NCBI GenBank assembly: GCA_017560255.1 | Contig: JAFYOI010000035.1 | Coordinates: 62,001-126,000, forward strand | Length of the DNA stretch: 64,000 nucleotides | Direction: 5' to 3' | Source: Clostridia bacterium | GTDB taxonomy: Bacteria > Bacillota > Clostridia > Oscillospirales > Acutalibacteraceae | Part shown: positions 1 through 10,000 of the stretch, in pieces | Numbering within the stretch: the stretch's first letter is position 1 | How the letters are laid out: every line of letters starts with the position of its first letter | Translations under genes and position numbers: made by a program | Notes under the pieces: generated by a model | What the model was told of the DNA's origin: nothing | What the model saw: the letters and a program-made list of their open reading frames with translations, nothing else | The model's database searches: none

Positions 1-525
1 ATGGAAATACTCGATGTGGTTAATGGGGCAATAAAGGAAATGGAAGAAGCGGGCGCAACAATTATAGGAATAGATATGCCGAATCTGTTTTATTACAACT
101 CAACTCGCTCGTACGATGCTATTCATTCCGATTTAAAAAGAGCGTTTGAGAAGTATGACCTTGATGGAATTGTTTTTCCATCCTGCCTTTCAACAACCCC
201 GCCAAGCGGTTTTGATGCAAACGGAGAGCCGCTTTCGCTCAAATGTGCATTTATAAATCCTGTGCGCTATTTTTCCTCTCCCCTCGGTATACCTGAAATT
301 TGTGTACCTGTCGGGTATACGAGTGACGGACTTAGTATTGGTATGGAGATATTGGGGCTCAAGGGTGATGATATGACTGTGCTCAACGTTGCTTATTCTT
401 ATGAGCAGGCCACACACCATCGCACCCCGTCATCCCTTGCACCAAATTTGTATGAGTACGGTGAAACCGACCTTGACAGATATCTGTTCATACTCAATAA
501 AAAGAACAACGATTTGTTTGTGTAA
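1..525 (+). CDS. Amidase-signature family hydrolase, C-terminal part (5' truncated)
   Basis: The 174 readable residues are the C-terminal third of an amidase-signature enzyme, a family that hydrolyses amide bonds with a Ser-Ser-Lys triad. The stretch around residues 90-120, with GIPEICVPVGY followed by LSIGMEILG, is the conserved late core of the family, and the 'DGIVFPSC' strand before it also fits. Family members are usually 450-500 residues, so the catalytic Lys and Ser residues lie upstream of the window. The ATG at base 1 is probably an internal Met, not the start. The substrate cannot be inferred. A strong hairpin terminator follows directly. Confidence 0.8.
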   Translation: MEILDVVNGAIKEMEEAGATIIGIDMPNLFYYNSTRSYDAIHSDLKRAFEKYDLDGIVFPSCLSTTPPSGFDANGEPLSLKCAFINPVRYFSSPLGIPEICVPVGYTSDGLSIGMEILGLKGDDMTVLNVAYSYEQATHHRTPSSLAPNLYEYGETDLDRYLFILNKKNNDLFV

Positions 526-529
526 AATT

Positions 530-561
530 AAAAACCGCTATCCGAACGGATAGCGGTTTTT
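530..561. terminator. Bidirectional intrinsic terminator between amidase gene and HU gene
   Basis: A perfect 9-bp stem (CCGCTATCC / GGATAGCGG, 535-543 and 548-556) with a 4-base loop is flanked by A5 on one side and T5 on the other. It can therefore stop transcription from the rightward amidase gene and from the leftward HU gene. Confidence 0.9.
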
Positions 562-579
562 AATTTATTTACTGTTTAA

Positions 580-852
580 TTATTTAACAGAGTCTTTAAG
601 AGCCTTACCTGCTTTGAAAGCGGGGATCTTAGAAGCGGGAACAATGATTGTTTCTTTTGTCTTGAGGTTGCGAGCCTGCTTCTCTGCACGCTGACGAACT
701 TCGAAAGTACCGAAGCCAACGAGCTGAACTTTCTCACCTGCTACGAGAGCGTCTGTGATGGAGTCAAGTGTTGCTGCGAGAGCCTTTTCAGCATCTTTCT
801 TGCTGAAACCGGATTTTTCTGCGATTGCTGCTACCAATTCTGTCTTGTTCAT
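580..852 (-). CDS. hup: HU-family DNA-binding protein
   Basis: This 90-residue protein is a histone-like HU protein, a dimer that bends and compacts DNA. It starts MNKTELVAAIAEKSG, has the GFGTFEVRQRA turn of the DNA-binding arm, and ends with the typical PAFKAGKALKDSVK helix. The ATG at 852 is chosen because GGAGG lies just upstream of it; an open frame continues to 957 but those residues do not match the family. It is the last gene of a leftward spoVB-like, mazG, HU cluster, a gene neighbourhood known from many Clostridia and bacilli. Confidence 0.95.
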   Translation of the reverse strand: MNKTELVAAIAEKSGFSKKDAEKALAATLDSITDALVAGEKVQLVGFGTFEVRQRAEKQARNLKTKETIIVPASKIPAFKAGKALKDSVK

Positions 853-898
853 GATAAATTCCTCCAAAATAATATTGTCCTTGAAAGCGTTTTCAAGG

Positions 899-1693
899 TT
901 ACATCTTTTTAGCCTCATCCCATAACTTGTCAAGTACGGAAAGCGGCTGTTCGTCAAGTCTTATTCCTCTTTCGAGGGCAAGCCTTTCAACAAGTGTAAA
1001 TCGATTTATAAATTTGTTACACGCTTTTGTCAGCGCGTTTTCTGCATCAATGCCCAGTAATCTTGATGTGTTAACGGCGGCGAAAAGAACGTCGCCAAAT
1101 TCTTCTTCAATGTCTTTCGCATTACCTTGTGCAATGGCTTGCTTGAACTCGGAAACTTCCTCATCAATCTTATCCAATGCACCGCGATAATCGTCCCAAT
1201 CGAAACCTACTCTTGCGGCCCTTTGCTGAACCTTATGGCTGCGCATAAGCGCGGGTAACGTCATTGGGACGTCCATAAGGCTCTGTGAAGCGTTCTGTCC
1301 TTTGCTTTTCTTTTTGATTTCGTCCCAGTTTCTGAGCACGTCGTCGCTGTCGTTAACCGAAACGTTTGCAAAAACGTGGGGATGACGCTCAATAAGTTTT
1401 TTGCAAACCGTATCGGTAACGTCGTCAAAATCAAAACCGCCGTTTTCACTCTCAATCTGAGCGTGAAAAACAACCTGCATAAGTACGTCGCCAAGTTCCT
1501 CTTTGAGTAGAAGAGCATCGCGCTTGTCTATGGCGTCAACAGCCTCATATACTTCTTCAATGAAGTTTGAACGTATGCTTTCGTGCGTCTGTTCCGCATC
1601 CCAAGGGCAACCGCCCGGAGAGCGCAGTAAACGCATAATTTCAAGCAAGTCGTTGATATTGTATTTTTCTTTTAATGAAAAATCCATCGCCAT
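899..1693 (-). CDS. mazG: Nucleoside triphosphate pyrophosphohydrolase MazG
   Basis: The 264-residue product is MazG, which hydrolyses (d)NTPs to NMP and pyrophosphate and is thought to clear aberrant nucleotides. Near the N-terminus it has CPWD (about residues 29-32), then EEVYE (46-50) and EELGD (65-69), the metal-binding helix motifs. A second MazG half carries EEVSE and EEEFGD. Two MazG domains in about 260 residues is the standard bacterial form. The ATG at 1693 is preferred because GGAG sits 10 bases upstream. It lies between the SpoVB-like flippase gene and the HU gene and is probably cotranscribed with them. Confidence 0.93.
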   Translation of the reverse strand: MAMDFSLKEKYNINDLLEIMRLLRSPGGCPWDAEQTHESIRSNFIEEVYEAVDAIDKRDALLLKEELGDVLMQVVFHAQIESENGGFDFDDVTDTVCKKLIERHPHVFANVSVNDSDDVLRNWDEIKKKSKGQNASQSLMDVPMTLPALMRSHKVQQRAARVGFDWDDYRGALDKIDEEVSEFKQAIAQGNAKDIEEEFGDVLFAAVNTSRLLGIDAENALTKACNKFINRFTLVERLALERGIRLDEQPLSVLDKLWDEAKKM

Positions 1694-1733
1694 GAAACGT
1701 TGACTCCAAAACAAAATTTACACAATCTATATA

Positions 1734-3494
1734 TTATCGCACGATTCTTAGTTTTTCAAGGGTTTTAGCGATTTTTTCTCCAAAAGAAAACATTTTTATA
1801 TCATTTGCATAAATACCACGCACTAAAAATGTTACAAATATATAAATAAATATTGAAATTGTGACTGAGAAAACAGTTGCCAAGCGATGAGGGATGAGAG
1901 TTTGAAGCATTGAAAAACTGCCGTAAGCGCTAAGCGCACAGGCGATCGAGCAGATAAAAGGTTTTATAAAAGTCATTGTGAAATTTATTTTGACTTTCGT
2001 TTTCCTCAGCAGATGCACGAAATTGAGAACAACCATTATAAGAGTTGAGGTTATTGTACCGAAGATTGCACCGTTGATATTGAATTTAGGTTGTGCAACA
2101 AATATTACGTTGAGTGTGATTTTAAACAAAGCGCCAATTATAAGTGATTTTATCGGCATTGTCATTTCTCCGATTGCGTGAAGCATACTGATTATCGGTG
2201 CAGAAAGAGAAAACAGTACCATTACTACACCGTAAATCTGAAGTACGGGGGTGGCGGCGTTTACAATGTCCGCCTGCGCTTGTGAATAAACGAGTGACAA
2301 AATCGGACGCGCCATCACTGCCAGCACAAAACCCGCTGGCATAGCGATGAAAACGGTCAGGCGTGTCACCATCGATACGGTGTTTTCAATTCTGTTTTGA
2401 TTTTTCAGTTTCCACGCGCTTGCAAGTGCAGGCAAAGCGCTGATGCCAAGTGCACCGGTTATTGTAGGAATTAGATTTTTAAAATCCATTGCGGAGTTAT
2501 AACAACCATAAAGATATGCTGAAATGTCGCTTGTAGGTATTTCGTAAGAAATGTTGTAAAGTTTTCTTATCAGTTCACTGTCCGTATTTATAGCGTAGGC
2601 CAATCGGTTCTGGATTGTTGATGAGTCAATTATACTTACAAGATTCATTGTCAGTCCACCTATCATAACGGGAAGTGCAAATCTGAGCAGAGATTTAAAA
2701 ATTTCCCTGTCGTTTTCAGGCTCGGGAGAGAGAAGAAGGTCTTGCTTTGTGAAACTGCCACCCTTGATTTTCTGACATATAATGAGGTACAACGTTGCAA
2801 CCATTTCACCGATTGTTACGCCGAGGATTGCACCTGCGGCTGTGTATGGATAAATATGTATGAGCAATTCACTTTCGTCTGTGATGAATTCACCGAAAAC
2901 GGTTCCTTTTTGCAAAAATTCACTTGTTGCCGTTTTCATTATAATTTCCGCAATACCTATTCCGAGTGCCATTTTGCAAACCGCTTCAATCAGTTGGGAT
3001 ATTGCCGTTGGATACATATTGCTCTGCCCTTCGTAATATCCGCGGAAAGCGGCGGCAATGCAGCAGAAGAATATCGACGGTGCAATCATAAAAATGCTGT
3101 AAATGGCGTTGGGTGACTGCGCAATATAGTGAGCATACGGCTTTGCGACGAGCAACACAACAAGTGAGCCGATGCTTCCCGTAATCAAAAAGCATTTTAC
3201 CGACACGCGCAAAATTCCTTGCACCTGCTTATAATATCCAAGGGCCATATTTTGAGATACGAGTCGGGAGATAGCAACGGGCAACCCGATTGTTGCTATT
3301 GAGAAAACGGGGGAAAAAACGCCGTAAGCGGTTGAAAAATATCCACGACCTACCGCTCCTATAAAGTTAGTGAGCGGAATTTTATACAACATACCAATCA
3401 GTTTTACAATCAGCGTGGAAACAGCAAGCATAAAAGCGCCGTTGATAACACTGTATCTTTTCGGCTTTTGCAAACGAAACACATCCCTTGTCAT
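1734..3494 (-). CDS. SpoVB-like oligosaccharide/lipid II flippase (MurJ/MATE superfamily)
   Basis: The 586-residue protein is almost wholly hydrophobic, with roughly 14 membrane segments, and begins with a polar stretch followed by INGAFMLAVSTLIVKLIGMLYKIPL-type sequence typical of the polysaccharide-biosynthesis/SpoVB family. Members export lipid-linked sugars for cell wall, and SpoVB is needed for the spore cortex in Bacillus subtilis. The placement directly ahead of mazG and HU matches the spoVB neighbourhood in Firmicutes. No strong ribosome site is visible before the ATG at 3494, so the start is less certain than the family. Whether it serves the cortex or vegetative wall is not shown by sequence. 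Confidence 0.85.
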   Translation of the reverse strand: MTRDVFRLQKPKRYSVINGAFMLAVSTLIVKLIGMLYKIPLTNFIGAVGRGYFSTAYGVFSPVFSIATIGLPVAISRLVSQNMALGYYKQVQGILRVSVKCFLITGSIGSLVVLLVAKPYAHYIAQSPNAIYSIFMIAPSIFFCCIAAAFRGYYEGQSNMYPTAISQLIEAVCKMALGIGIAEIIMKTATSEFLQKGTVFGEFITDESELLIHIYPYTAAGAILGVTIGEMVATLYLIICQKIKGGSFTKQDLLLSPEPENDREIFKSLLRFALPVMIGGLTMNLVSIIDSSTIQNRLAYAINTDSELIRKLYNISYEIPTSDISAYLYGCYNSAMDFKNLIPTITGALGISALPALASAWKLKNQNRIENTVSMVTRLTVFIAMPAGFVLAVMARPILSLVYSQAQADIVNAATPVLQIYGVVMVLFSLSAPIISMLHAIGEMTMPIKSLIIGALFKITLNVIFVAQPKFNINGAIFGTITSTLIMVVLNFVHLLRKTKVKINFTMTFIKPFICSIACALSAYGSFSMLQTLIPHRLATVFSVTISIFIYIFVTFLVRGIYANDIKMFSFGEKIAKTLEKLRIVR

Positions 3495-3593
3495 AAATAC
3501 TATATTTATACGGCGTGTTTCGGTAACATATCCCTTTTGCTTGCATAATATGTAACGAAGTTTAACTTCAAAAACAAAACGGGAGGACTATAA

Positions 3594-4430
3594 ATGAGTG
3601 ACAGAGATAACAGAATTTCGCCGCAACTTGCAAACGAATTGAACGCGGCAAGTGACGTTTGTACGGATGCGATTTGTTGTAACGTGCCGAGAGTTTACGA
3701 TTCGTGTGCGGATAAAGATTGCGTTGAAGATTTGAGAGTGTATTTTACGGATTGTGCACAGAAAACTGTTGATTGTGCAACTTCCGTAAGATGCAGAAAA
3801 TGCGAGATAATCAGTTGTTACGTCGATGTTGAGGCAACTCCTTTCAACAAGGGATTTTACAGTGTTGATGCAACGTTTTTCTTCAAGAATACCTTTGATG
3901 TGTTTACGTCGCCCAGTGCAACGCCCACAACTGTTTGCGGACTTTCAACCTTCACTAAGAAATGTATTCTCTACGGCAGCGAGGGCAGTGTAAAAGTGTT
4001 CTCCTCCGAATACACAAGCGACAGTTTTGATGAGCAGAGCCTTGCTATTACTACCAATCCCAGAGCAAAGGTGCAGGCGGTTGATCCGATTTGCCTGTCT
4101 GCAGAACTCAGAAATATCGAGTGCTGTTGCGATTGTTGCAACGTACCCGTTTCGGTAGGCAGACTCTTTGATGGCAGTTTTCAGGACGTGAGCGCAAACA
4201 GAGCGGTGTTTGTTACAATCGGAATGTTCATCATCGTGCAGTTGGAGCGCGACGTGCAGATGCTTATGCCCGCTTACGATTTTTGCATTCCACAGAAAGA
4301 GTGCTGCTTCGATGAGGACACACCGTGCGATATTTTCAGAAAAATTCAGTTTCCCGTAAACGAATTTTTTCCACCCAACGTCAGTAACATAGATAACGGA
4401 AATCACCACAACGGTTGTTGCGCGGATTAG
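3594..4430 (+). CDS. Cysteine-rich protein of unknown function
   Basis: I do not recognise a named family. The 278-residue protein has about two dozen cysteines, many in pairs or clusters (AICCNV, RCRKC, ECCCDCC, KECC, and a C-terminal GCC), and no signal peptide or membrane segment. The cysteine density suggests either metal binding or disulfide cross-linking, as in spore coat or exosporium proteins. This is inference, supported only by the sporulating context (SpoVB-like gene divergently placed upstream). The start is firm: GGGAGG precedes the ATG by 7-8 bases. The gene is monocistronic and ends at a shared terminator with the carboxypeptidase gene. Confidence 0.75.
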   Translation: MSDRDNRISPQLANELNAASDVCTDAICCNVPRVYDSCADKDCVEDLRVYFTDCAQKTVDCATSVRCRKCEIISCYVDVEATPFNKGFYSVDATFFFKNTFDVFTSPSATPTTVCGLSTFTKKCILYGSEGSVKVFSSEYTSDSFDEQSLAITTNPRAKVQAVDPICLSAELRNIECCCDCCNVPVSVGRLFDGSFQDVSANRAVFVTIGMFIIVQLERDVQMLMPAYDFCIPQKECCFDEDTPCDIFRKIQFPVNEFFPPNVSNIDNGNHHNGCCAD

Positions 4431-4453
4431 GATTTGAATTTTGAATAAAACTA

Positions 4454-4500
4454 AAGAGGTTCGATGGGTTTGCTTATCCCGTCGAACCTCTTGTTTATAT
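4454..4500. terminator. Hairpin terminator between convergent genes
   Basis: An 11-bp stem (AAGAGGTTCGA at 4454-4464 pairing with 4482-4492) lies between the stop codons of two convergent genes. T-rich sequence follows on both strands, so it may serve both. Confidence 0.75.
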
Positions 4501-4522
4501 GAGATTATGTGTTTTATCTTTT

Positions 4523-5764
4523 TTAAATGTCGAATCCTGCGTTCAGCATATTTATGGTGTCTGTACATCTGCCCTTGTCGTTAGATGCACCCATAGCGAT
4601 TGCAATCAACGTACGATCGTCCTTTGTTGCCGTTGTAACAAGGCAGTAACCCGCGCCGTATGTCATACCGGTTTTAAGACCCGTTGCATAGGGGTAGTAG
4701 AATTCGCTGCTTTTGTTGAGAAGAGAATTGGTGTTTTTAAATGTGAGCCACTGACCTGAAAGAGTTGAAATAGTCATCTCGTAGGTCGAGGCGAGATTAC
4801 GGACGAGTTGATGTTTCATCGCTTCCTGAGCAATTATGAGCAAATCGTGTACGGTGCTGTAATGGTTCGGGTCATGGTAACCGTCGGGTGTTACAAAATT
4901 TGATGACGTTGCGCCCAACTTCTGTGCAAATCTGTTCATAAGAGATACAAAGTAGTTGACGGCAGCAACGTTTGACATTCCTGAGTACCCCGCAACGTAT
5001 CTTCCGACGTTTACGGCAATTGTGTATGCGGCATCGTTGCCGGAATTCATCATAAGACCCGCAATAAGTTGACCAAGAGTCATTACGTATCCTTGTTTGA
5101 GTCCGCATACGCTGGAGTCGTAACCAATCATATTTATTTCGTCACCCACGGTAATAACGGTGTCGCTTGTCATATAGTACAGCGCAACACTTACCGTAAG
5201 CAGTTTTGTTGTGCTTGCGGGGTAACATTTTGAGTTTGCATTTTTCTCAAACAAAACTTTGCCGCTTGTAACGTCGTAGAGTAACGCGTTTTTGGAGTAT
5301 TGGATGTTAATGTTGAGCGGCTTTGCCTGCGTAGTTGTGGTCGTGGGTCTGGTGGTTGTAGTGGTTGTGGGTCGGGTTGTAGTGGTTGTGGGTTTAGTGG
5401 TTGTGGGTTTAGTGGTTGTGGTCGTAGGTCTGGTTGTCGTTGTGGTCTGCGGTGAGGTTGTCGCTATGGTTGTCGAAACGGACGTTGTAGTTTGTGTTGT
5501 CGACTCCGTCGATTGACCTTGCGACGTCGTTTTGAACGGGCCGTCGGGGACGGTTGTTACCCAATATCCCGGAGCGAGAAATGGCGGGATGGTTGTTCCG
5601 GTTGTAGTTTGTGATCGCGTTGCGCTTGTCGTCGTTGTAGGAATGTATGATATGTTTTCCCACGCCTGCTCAATCCGTGAAGCACGGCTTCCGAAACTTG
5701 TTGCGACAATAGCGCCGATGAACATAATCGCCGCTACTGCAATGGAGATTATTCTTTTTGCCAT
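4523..5764 (-). CDS. D-alanyl-D-alanine carboxypeptidase (DacF-type, serine PBP) with Thr/Pro linker
   Basis: This 413-residue exported protein trims the terminal D-Ala of peptidoglycan stem peptides. The three penicillin-binding motifs are present: STTK (residues 184-187), SGN (241-243) and KTG (364-366). The N-terminus is a signal sequence or membrane anchor (residues 5-22). Between it and the catalytic domain lies a very unusual linker of about 100 residues (42-147), nearly all Thr with Pro/Arg/Lys, which places the enzyme away from the membrane and may be glycosylated. The usual C-terminal beta-domain of PBP5-type enzymes is absent because the protein ends about 40 residues after KTG. It is monocistronic and convergent with the Cys-rich gene. 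Confidence 0.92.
   Translation of the reverse strand: MAKRIISIAVAAIMFIGAIVATSFGSRASRIEQAWENISYIPTTTTSATRSQTTTGTTIPPFLAPGYWVTTVPDGPFKTTSQGQSTESTTQTTTSVSTTIATTSPQTTTTTRPTTTTTKPTTTKPTTTTTRPTTTTTTRPTTTTTQAKPLNINIQYSKNALLYDVTSGKVLFEKNANSKCYPASTTKLLTVSVALYYMTSDTVITVGDEINMIGYDSSVCGLKQGYVMTLGQLIAGLMMNSGNDAAYTIAVNVGRYVAGYSGMSNVAAVNYFVSLMNRFAQKLGATSSNFVTPDGYHDPNHYSTVHDLLIIAQEAMKHQLVRNLASTYEMTISTLSGQWLTFKNTNSLLNKSSEFYYPYATGLKTGMTYGAGYCLVTTATKDDRTLIAIAMGASNDKGRCTDTINMLNAGFDI
5324..5641 (-). repeat. Low-complexity Thr/Pro-coding repeat in the carboxypeptidase gene
   Basis: Degenerate tandem units coding for (T)4-5 followed by RP or KP are seen on the minus strand; the plus strand reads as GGTTGTGGGT-like units. 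Such a tract is prone to length change by replication slippage. It creates long Val-rich open frames on the opposite strand that are not genes. Confidence 0.85.
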
Positions 5765-5797
5765 GCTATCACCTCGTTTTATAAAGTAAAAATAATA

Positions 5798-6700
5798 TTA
5801 TGCTTTTGCAGCGTCCTCAACATGTTGCAAAACGTCGCTTGCAAGTCTGTCGGGGCAGTCAACGAGCGGCACGTGTCCGCAGTTGGGGTATTCGATGAGT
5901 TTGGAGTGCTTTATTGCTCTGTGGTTTTCGAGTATTTTTTCACGAATGACAACAAAGTCTTTTTCGCCGGTCGTAAGAGAAACGGGGCAGGTTACAAGTC
6001 TTATTGTGTCGTCGCCCTGCGCGTAAGCGGTGGGGGAGTCGCTCATATTTTCGACCGACCAAGCCCAGTTTATGTTATTCTGGCAGCGTTCTTTGGCGTT
6101 TTCGAGAATCAGAATCTCAAAATCCTCGTCGCTGGGTCTTTCAACAACGTAAAGAAGTTTGTTCCAGAACATACGGATTTTGTCGTAATCCTTTGCCATA
6201 AAAATGCTGTGGGAAGGATATGATTTTGAGTCAGCCGCCATAGCCTCATAGTTCGGGTAGGGTTTGTCCGTCATCATCTGACCTTTTTCATCTCGGGGGA
6301 AGAGGTGCTGCCCCCTGTGACTTACGCCCTCAATACCAAAGATGGACTGCACAAGTTCGGGGTGCATAACCGCAAGTTCAAGTGCGATGGGGGTAGCAGT
6401 TGACCAACCTACAACGTGCGCCTTTTCAATTCCTGCTGCTTTACAGAAAAGATAAACGTCGTTTGCAAGTTCCTTGAGTGAACGGAATTCGTTATTATAG
6501 GATGAGTCACCGTAACCGCGGAGGTCGGGCGCATAGCAGTGTAATTTATGGCACACTCTGTCAACGAGGGGTAGCATGCTGACTCCCGAAGCCATATTTC
6601 CATGAAGGATTACAATGTTCTCACCGCTTGTTCCTTTTTCAATATACGCAACAGTCTCTCCGTTTTCAATTTCCACGAATTTTTTCTCGTAAACGTACAT
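5798..6700 (-). CDS. Alpha/beta-hydrolase fold enzyme
   Basis: The 300-residue protein has the full alpha/beta-hydrolase layout: oxyanion region HGNMASG (33-39), a nucleophile elbow GWSTA with Ser100, acid residue Asp248 in TTGEKDF, and catalytic His276 in NCGHVPLVDCP. The cap is inserted between about 130 and 220. It is probably a cytoplasmic esterase or lipase-like enzyme; the substrate cannot be told. The ATG at 6700 is preferred over the one 9 bases upstream because the latter sits only two bases after the GGAG. The gene is divergent from rpoB with its own promoter. Confidence 0.85.
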   Translation of the reverse strand: MYVYEKKFVEIENGETVAYIEKGTSGENIVILHGNMASGVSMLPLVDRVCHKLHCYAPDLRGYGDSSYNNEFRSLKELANDVYLFCKAAGIEKAHVVGWSTATPIALELAVMHPELVQSIFGIEGVSHRGQHLFPRDEKGQMMTDKPYPNYEAMAADSKSYPSHSIFMAKDYDKIRMFWNKLLYVVERPSDEDFEILILENAKERCQNNINWAWSVENMSDSPTAYAQGDDTIRLVTCPVSLTTGEKDFVVIREKILENHRAIKHSKLIEYPNCGHVPLVDCPDRLASDVLQHVEDAAKA

Positions 6701-6750
6701 AATTATCATTTCTCCTTTGCGGTAGTTAATACCTTTTGACTATCCTTTAA

Positions 6751-6779
6751 ATTGTACCACAACGATTCAAAGTTTTCAA
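6751..6779 (-). promoter_or_regulatory. Sigma-A type promoter for the alpha/beta-hydrolase gene
   Basis: On the minus strand TTGAAA (6774-6779) and TACAAT (6751-6756) are separated by exactly 17 bases, 50 bases upstream of the chosen start. Confidence 0.75.
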
Positions 6780-6889
6780 TACTTGCTTTTAATCGCGAAT
6801 AAAGTAAAAAATGGTAGTTTTCCAATGGAAAAAGAATAATTTTTTACCATAAAAAACAAAAAAAATTGCCAATACATTAAAATAAGGTA

Positions 6890-6918
6890 TTGACAATAAA
6901 AAAAAAATATTATACAAT
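6890..6918 (+). promoter_or_regulatory. Sigma-A type promoter for rpoBC, with a leader of about 165 bases
   Basis: TTGACA (6890-6895) and TACAAT (6913-6918) are 17 bases apart in a very A-rich stretch. The interval 6780-7090 holds no gene. The transcript leader from about 6925 to 7090 contains a small hairpin (CCTGC/GCAGG near 7047-7062) just before the rpoB ribosome site, but no recognised riboswitch. Confidence 0.75.
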
Positions 6919-7090
6919 TACAGAATACAAAATGGCATAAAATGCCCTATTTGCCCTTTTATACTATCATAATAACATAAAAATCGGCAAATTTCAAGAG
7001 GTAATTTTGGACATTTTACTGTTCTGAAAAAATGGCCCTATCCACCCCTGCTGCGGTGCAGGAAATTCAAAGAACGGAGTGATACATTTC

Positions 7091-10000
7091 ATGGTGAACG
7101 TAAAGGATGTCAGACTCGGTAAGACGGTGAGAAAAAGTTTCTCCAAAATCAACGAGGTAATGGAGATGCCGAATCTTATTGAGATTCAGAAGAACTCCTA
7201 CAAATGGTTTGTTGAGGAAGGAATGCGTGAGGTATTGCGCGATATTTCTCCGATTACCGATTACAGCGGTAATCTTGTCCTCGAATTTGTGGACTACAAA
7301 ATGGACGACAAACCGGTGTACAGCATCAAAGAGTGTAAAGAAAGAGATGCAACATACGCTGTGCCCTTGAGGGTAAAGGCGAGAATCAAGAACAACGAAA
7401 CGGGAGAAATTACCGAGCCGTCGGAGATTTATATGGGTGACTTCCCGCTTATGACGGACAGCGGTACGTTCGTAATCAACGGCGCTGAGCGTGTAATCGT
7501 TTCACAACTTGTTCGTTCTCCGGGCGTTTATTATGGAATGAGTTACGACAAGACAGGTAAGAAAATGTTCACCACTACCATCATTCCTAACAGGGGCGCT
7601 TGGCTTGAATACGAGTCTGACCAGAACGATTTGTTCTACGCTCGTATTGATAAAAACAGAAAGATCTACGTAACTACACTCGTTCGTGCACTCGGACTTG
7701 GTACTGACGAGGAAGTTCTCGAATTTTTCGGCGAGGATGAGAGAATCCTTGCAACGATGGAGAAGGATGCTGCAAAGACAACTGAGGATGCTCTTATTGA
7801 GGTTTACAAGAAACTTCGTCCGGGTGAGCCGCCCACAGTTGAAACCGCAAAATCCCACCTTGACAGCCTCTTCTTTGATGAGAAGAGATATGACTTGTCA
7901 AGAGTAGGTCGTTACAAATACAATAAGAAACTTGCAATCTCTGACAGACTTGAGGGTAACGTACTTGCAAGAGACGTTGTCAGCGAGTACACAGGTGAGG
8001 TTATCGCTGAAAAAGGCGAGAAACTTACAAGAGAAAGAGCAAGAGAGATTGAGAATGCAGGTGTTTGCGTTGCCTACGTTGACGTTGACGGCAAGGAAGT
8101 TAAAGTAATTTCCAACGGTATGGTTGACATCGCATGCTACGTAAACTTCAATGCAAAAGAACTCGGAATCAATGAGAAAGTTCGTTTCAGCGTGCTTATG
8201 GAAATTCTTGAGAAGTGCGGTGACGATGAGGATGAACTCAAAGAGGAGATCAAAGCAAGAAAGAACGATCTTATCCCGACTCATATCATTATCGACGATA
8301 TTTTCGCAAGCATCAACTACCTCAACTGTCTTGCAAATTCAGTGGGTAAACTTGACGATATTGACCACCTCGGCAACAGACGTATCCGTTCCGTTGGTGA
8401 ACTTTTGCAGAATCAGCTCAAAATCGGATTCACCCGTATGGAGAGAGTTGTTAAGGAACGTATGAGCGTTCAGACTCAGGAATCCGACGTGCTTTCGCCC
8501 AATCCGCTTATCAACATCCGTCCGGTAGTTGCAGCAATCAAGGAGTTCTTCGGTTCATCTCCGCTTTCACAGTTTATGGACCAGACCAACCCCCTTGCAG
8601 AACTTACTCATAAGCGCCGTCTTTCCGCGCTTGGTCCCGGCGGCTTGTCAAGAGACAGAGCGGGATTTGAGGTTCGTGACGTACACTACAGCCACTACGG
8701 CAGAATGTGTCCGATTGAGACACCTGAAGGACCGAACATCGGTCTTATCTCCTACCTTGCTACTTTCGCAAGAATTAACGAATACGGCTTTATTGAGGCT
8801 CCGTTCAGACGCGTTGACAAAGCAACGGGCAGAGTTCTTGAAGAAGTTGTTTATATGACCGCTGATATGGAGGACGATTACATCGTTGCTCAGGCTAACG
8901 AGCCGCTCGATGCAGAAGGACGTTTCGCTCGTCCCAGAGTAAATGCCCGTTTCCGTGACGAGTTCCTTGAAGTTGAGCCCGAAAAGGTTGACTTTATGGA
9001 CGTTTCTCCGAAGATGGTAGTATCCGTTGCTACCGCAATGATTCCGTTCCTTGAAAACGATGACGCTAACCGTGCACTCATGGGTTCAAACATGCAGCGT
9101 CAGGCTGTGCCGCTTCTTAAGACAACCGCTCCGCTCGTTGGTACGGGTATGGAGTATAAAGCGGCTGTTGACTCAGGCGTTGTTGTGCTTGCAAAACGTG
9201 CGGGTACAGTAACAAGCGTAAGCGCTGACCGCGTTGTTATCAAGACCGACGATGGTGAAGAGGATACTTATGAAATTATCAAGTTCCTCCGCTCCAACCA
9301 GGGTACCTGTATCAACCAGCGCCCCGTTGTTTCAATTGGCGAGAGCGTTGTCAAGGGTCAGGTAATCGCTGACGGTCCCGCAACAGATAACGGTGAAATT
9401 TCCCTTGGTAAGAATGCCTTGATCGGCTTTATGACTTGGGAAGGTTACAACTACGAGGACGCTGTTCTCCTTAACGAGAAAGTTGTTCGCGACGACGTGT
9501 TTACCTCAATTCATATCGAAGAGTACGAAATTGAAGCAAGAGATACAAAACTCGGACCCGAGGACATCACAAGGGATATCCCCAACGTTGGTGAAGATTC
9601 CCTCAAAGACCTTGATGAGAACGGTATTATCCGTATCGGTGCTGAGGTTCATTCGGGTGATATTCTTGTCGGCAAGGTAACTCCGAAGGGAGAAACCGAA
9701 CTCACAGCCGAGGAGCGTTTGCTCAGGGCAATCTTCGGTGAGAAGGCAAGAGAAGTAAGGGATACTTCAATGAGAGTTCCTCACGGTGAGTATGGCATCG
9801 TAGTTGACGTTAAAGTGTTCACAAGAGAGAATTCCAAATCGGGCGAACTCAACCCCGGTGTAAACAAGGTTGTTCGTTGCTATATTGCTCAGAAACGTAA
9901 GATTTCAATAGGTGACAAGATGGCAGGCCGTCACGGAAACAAGGGTGTTGTTTCCAGAATCCTGCCGCAGGAGGATATGCCCTTCCTTCCGGATGGCACT

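Noticed and set aside
3945..4568. 207-residue minus-strand frame over the Cys-rich gene
   Set aside because: The plus-strand gene has a firm GGGAGG start and a terminator; the antisense frame crosses that terminator and has no site.
5292..5516. Val-rich plus-strand frames over the Thr tract, and the idea that this periodic DNA is a CRISPR or satellite array
   Set aside because: The periodicity is explained by Thr/Pro codons of the carboxypeptidase; repeats are irregular and have no spacers.
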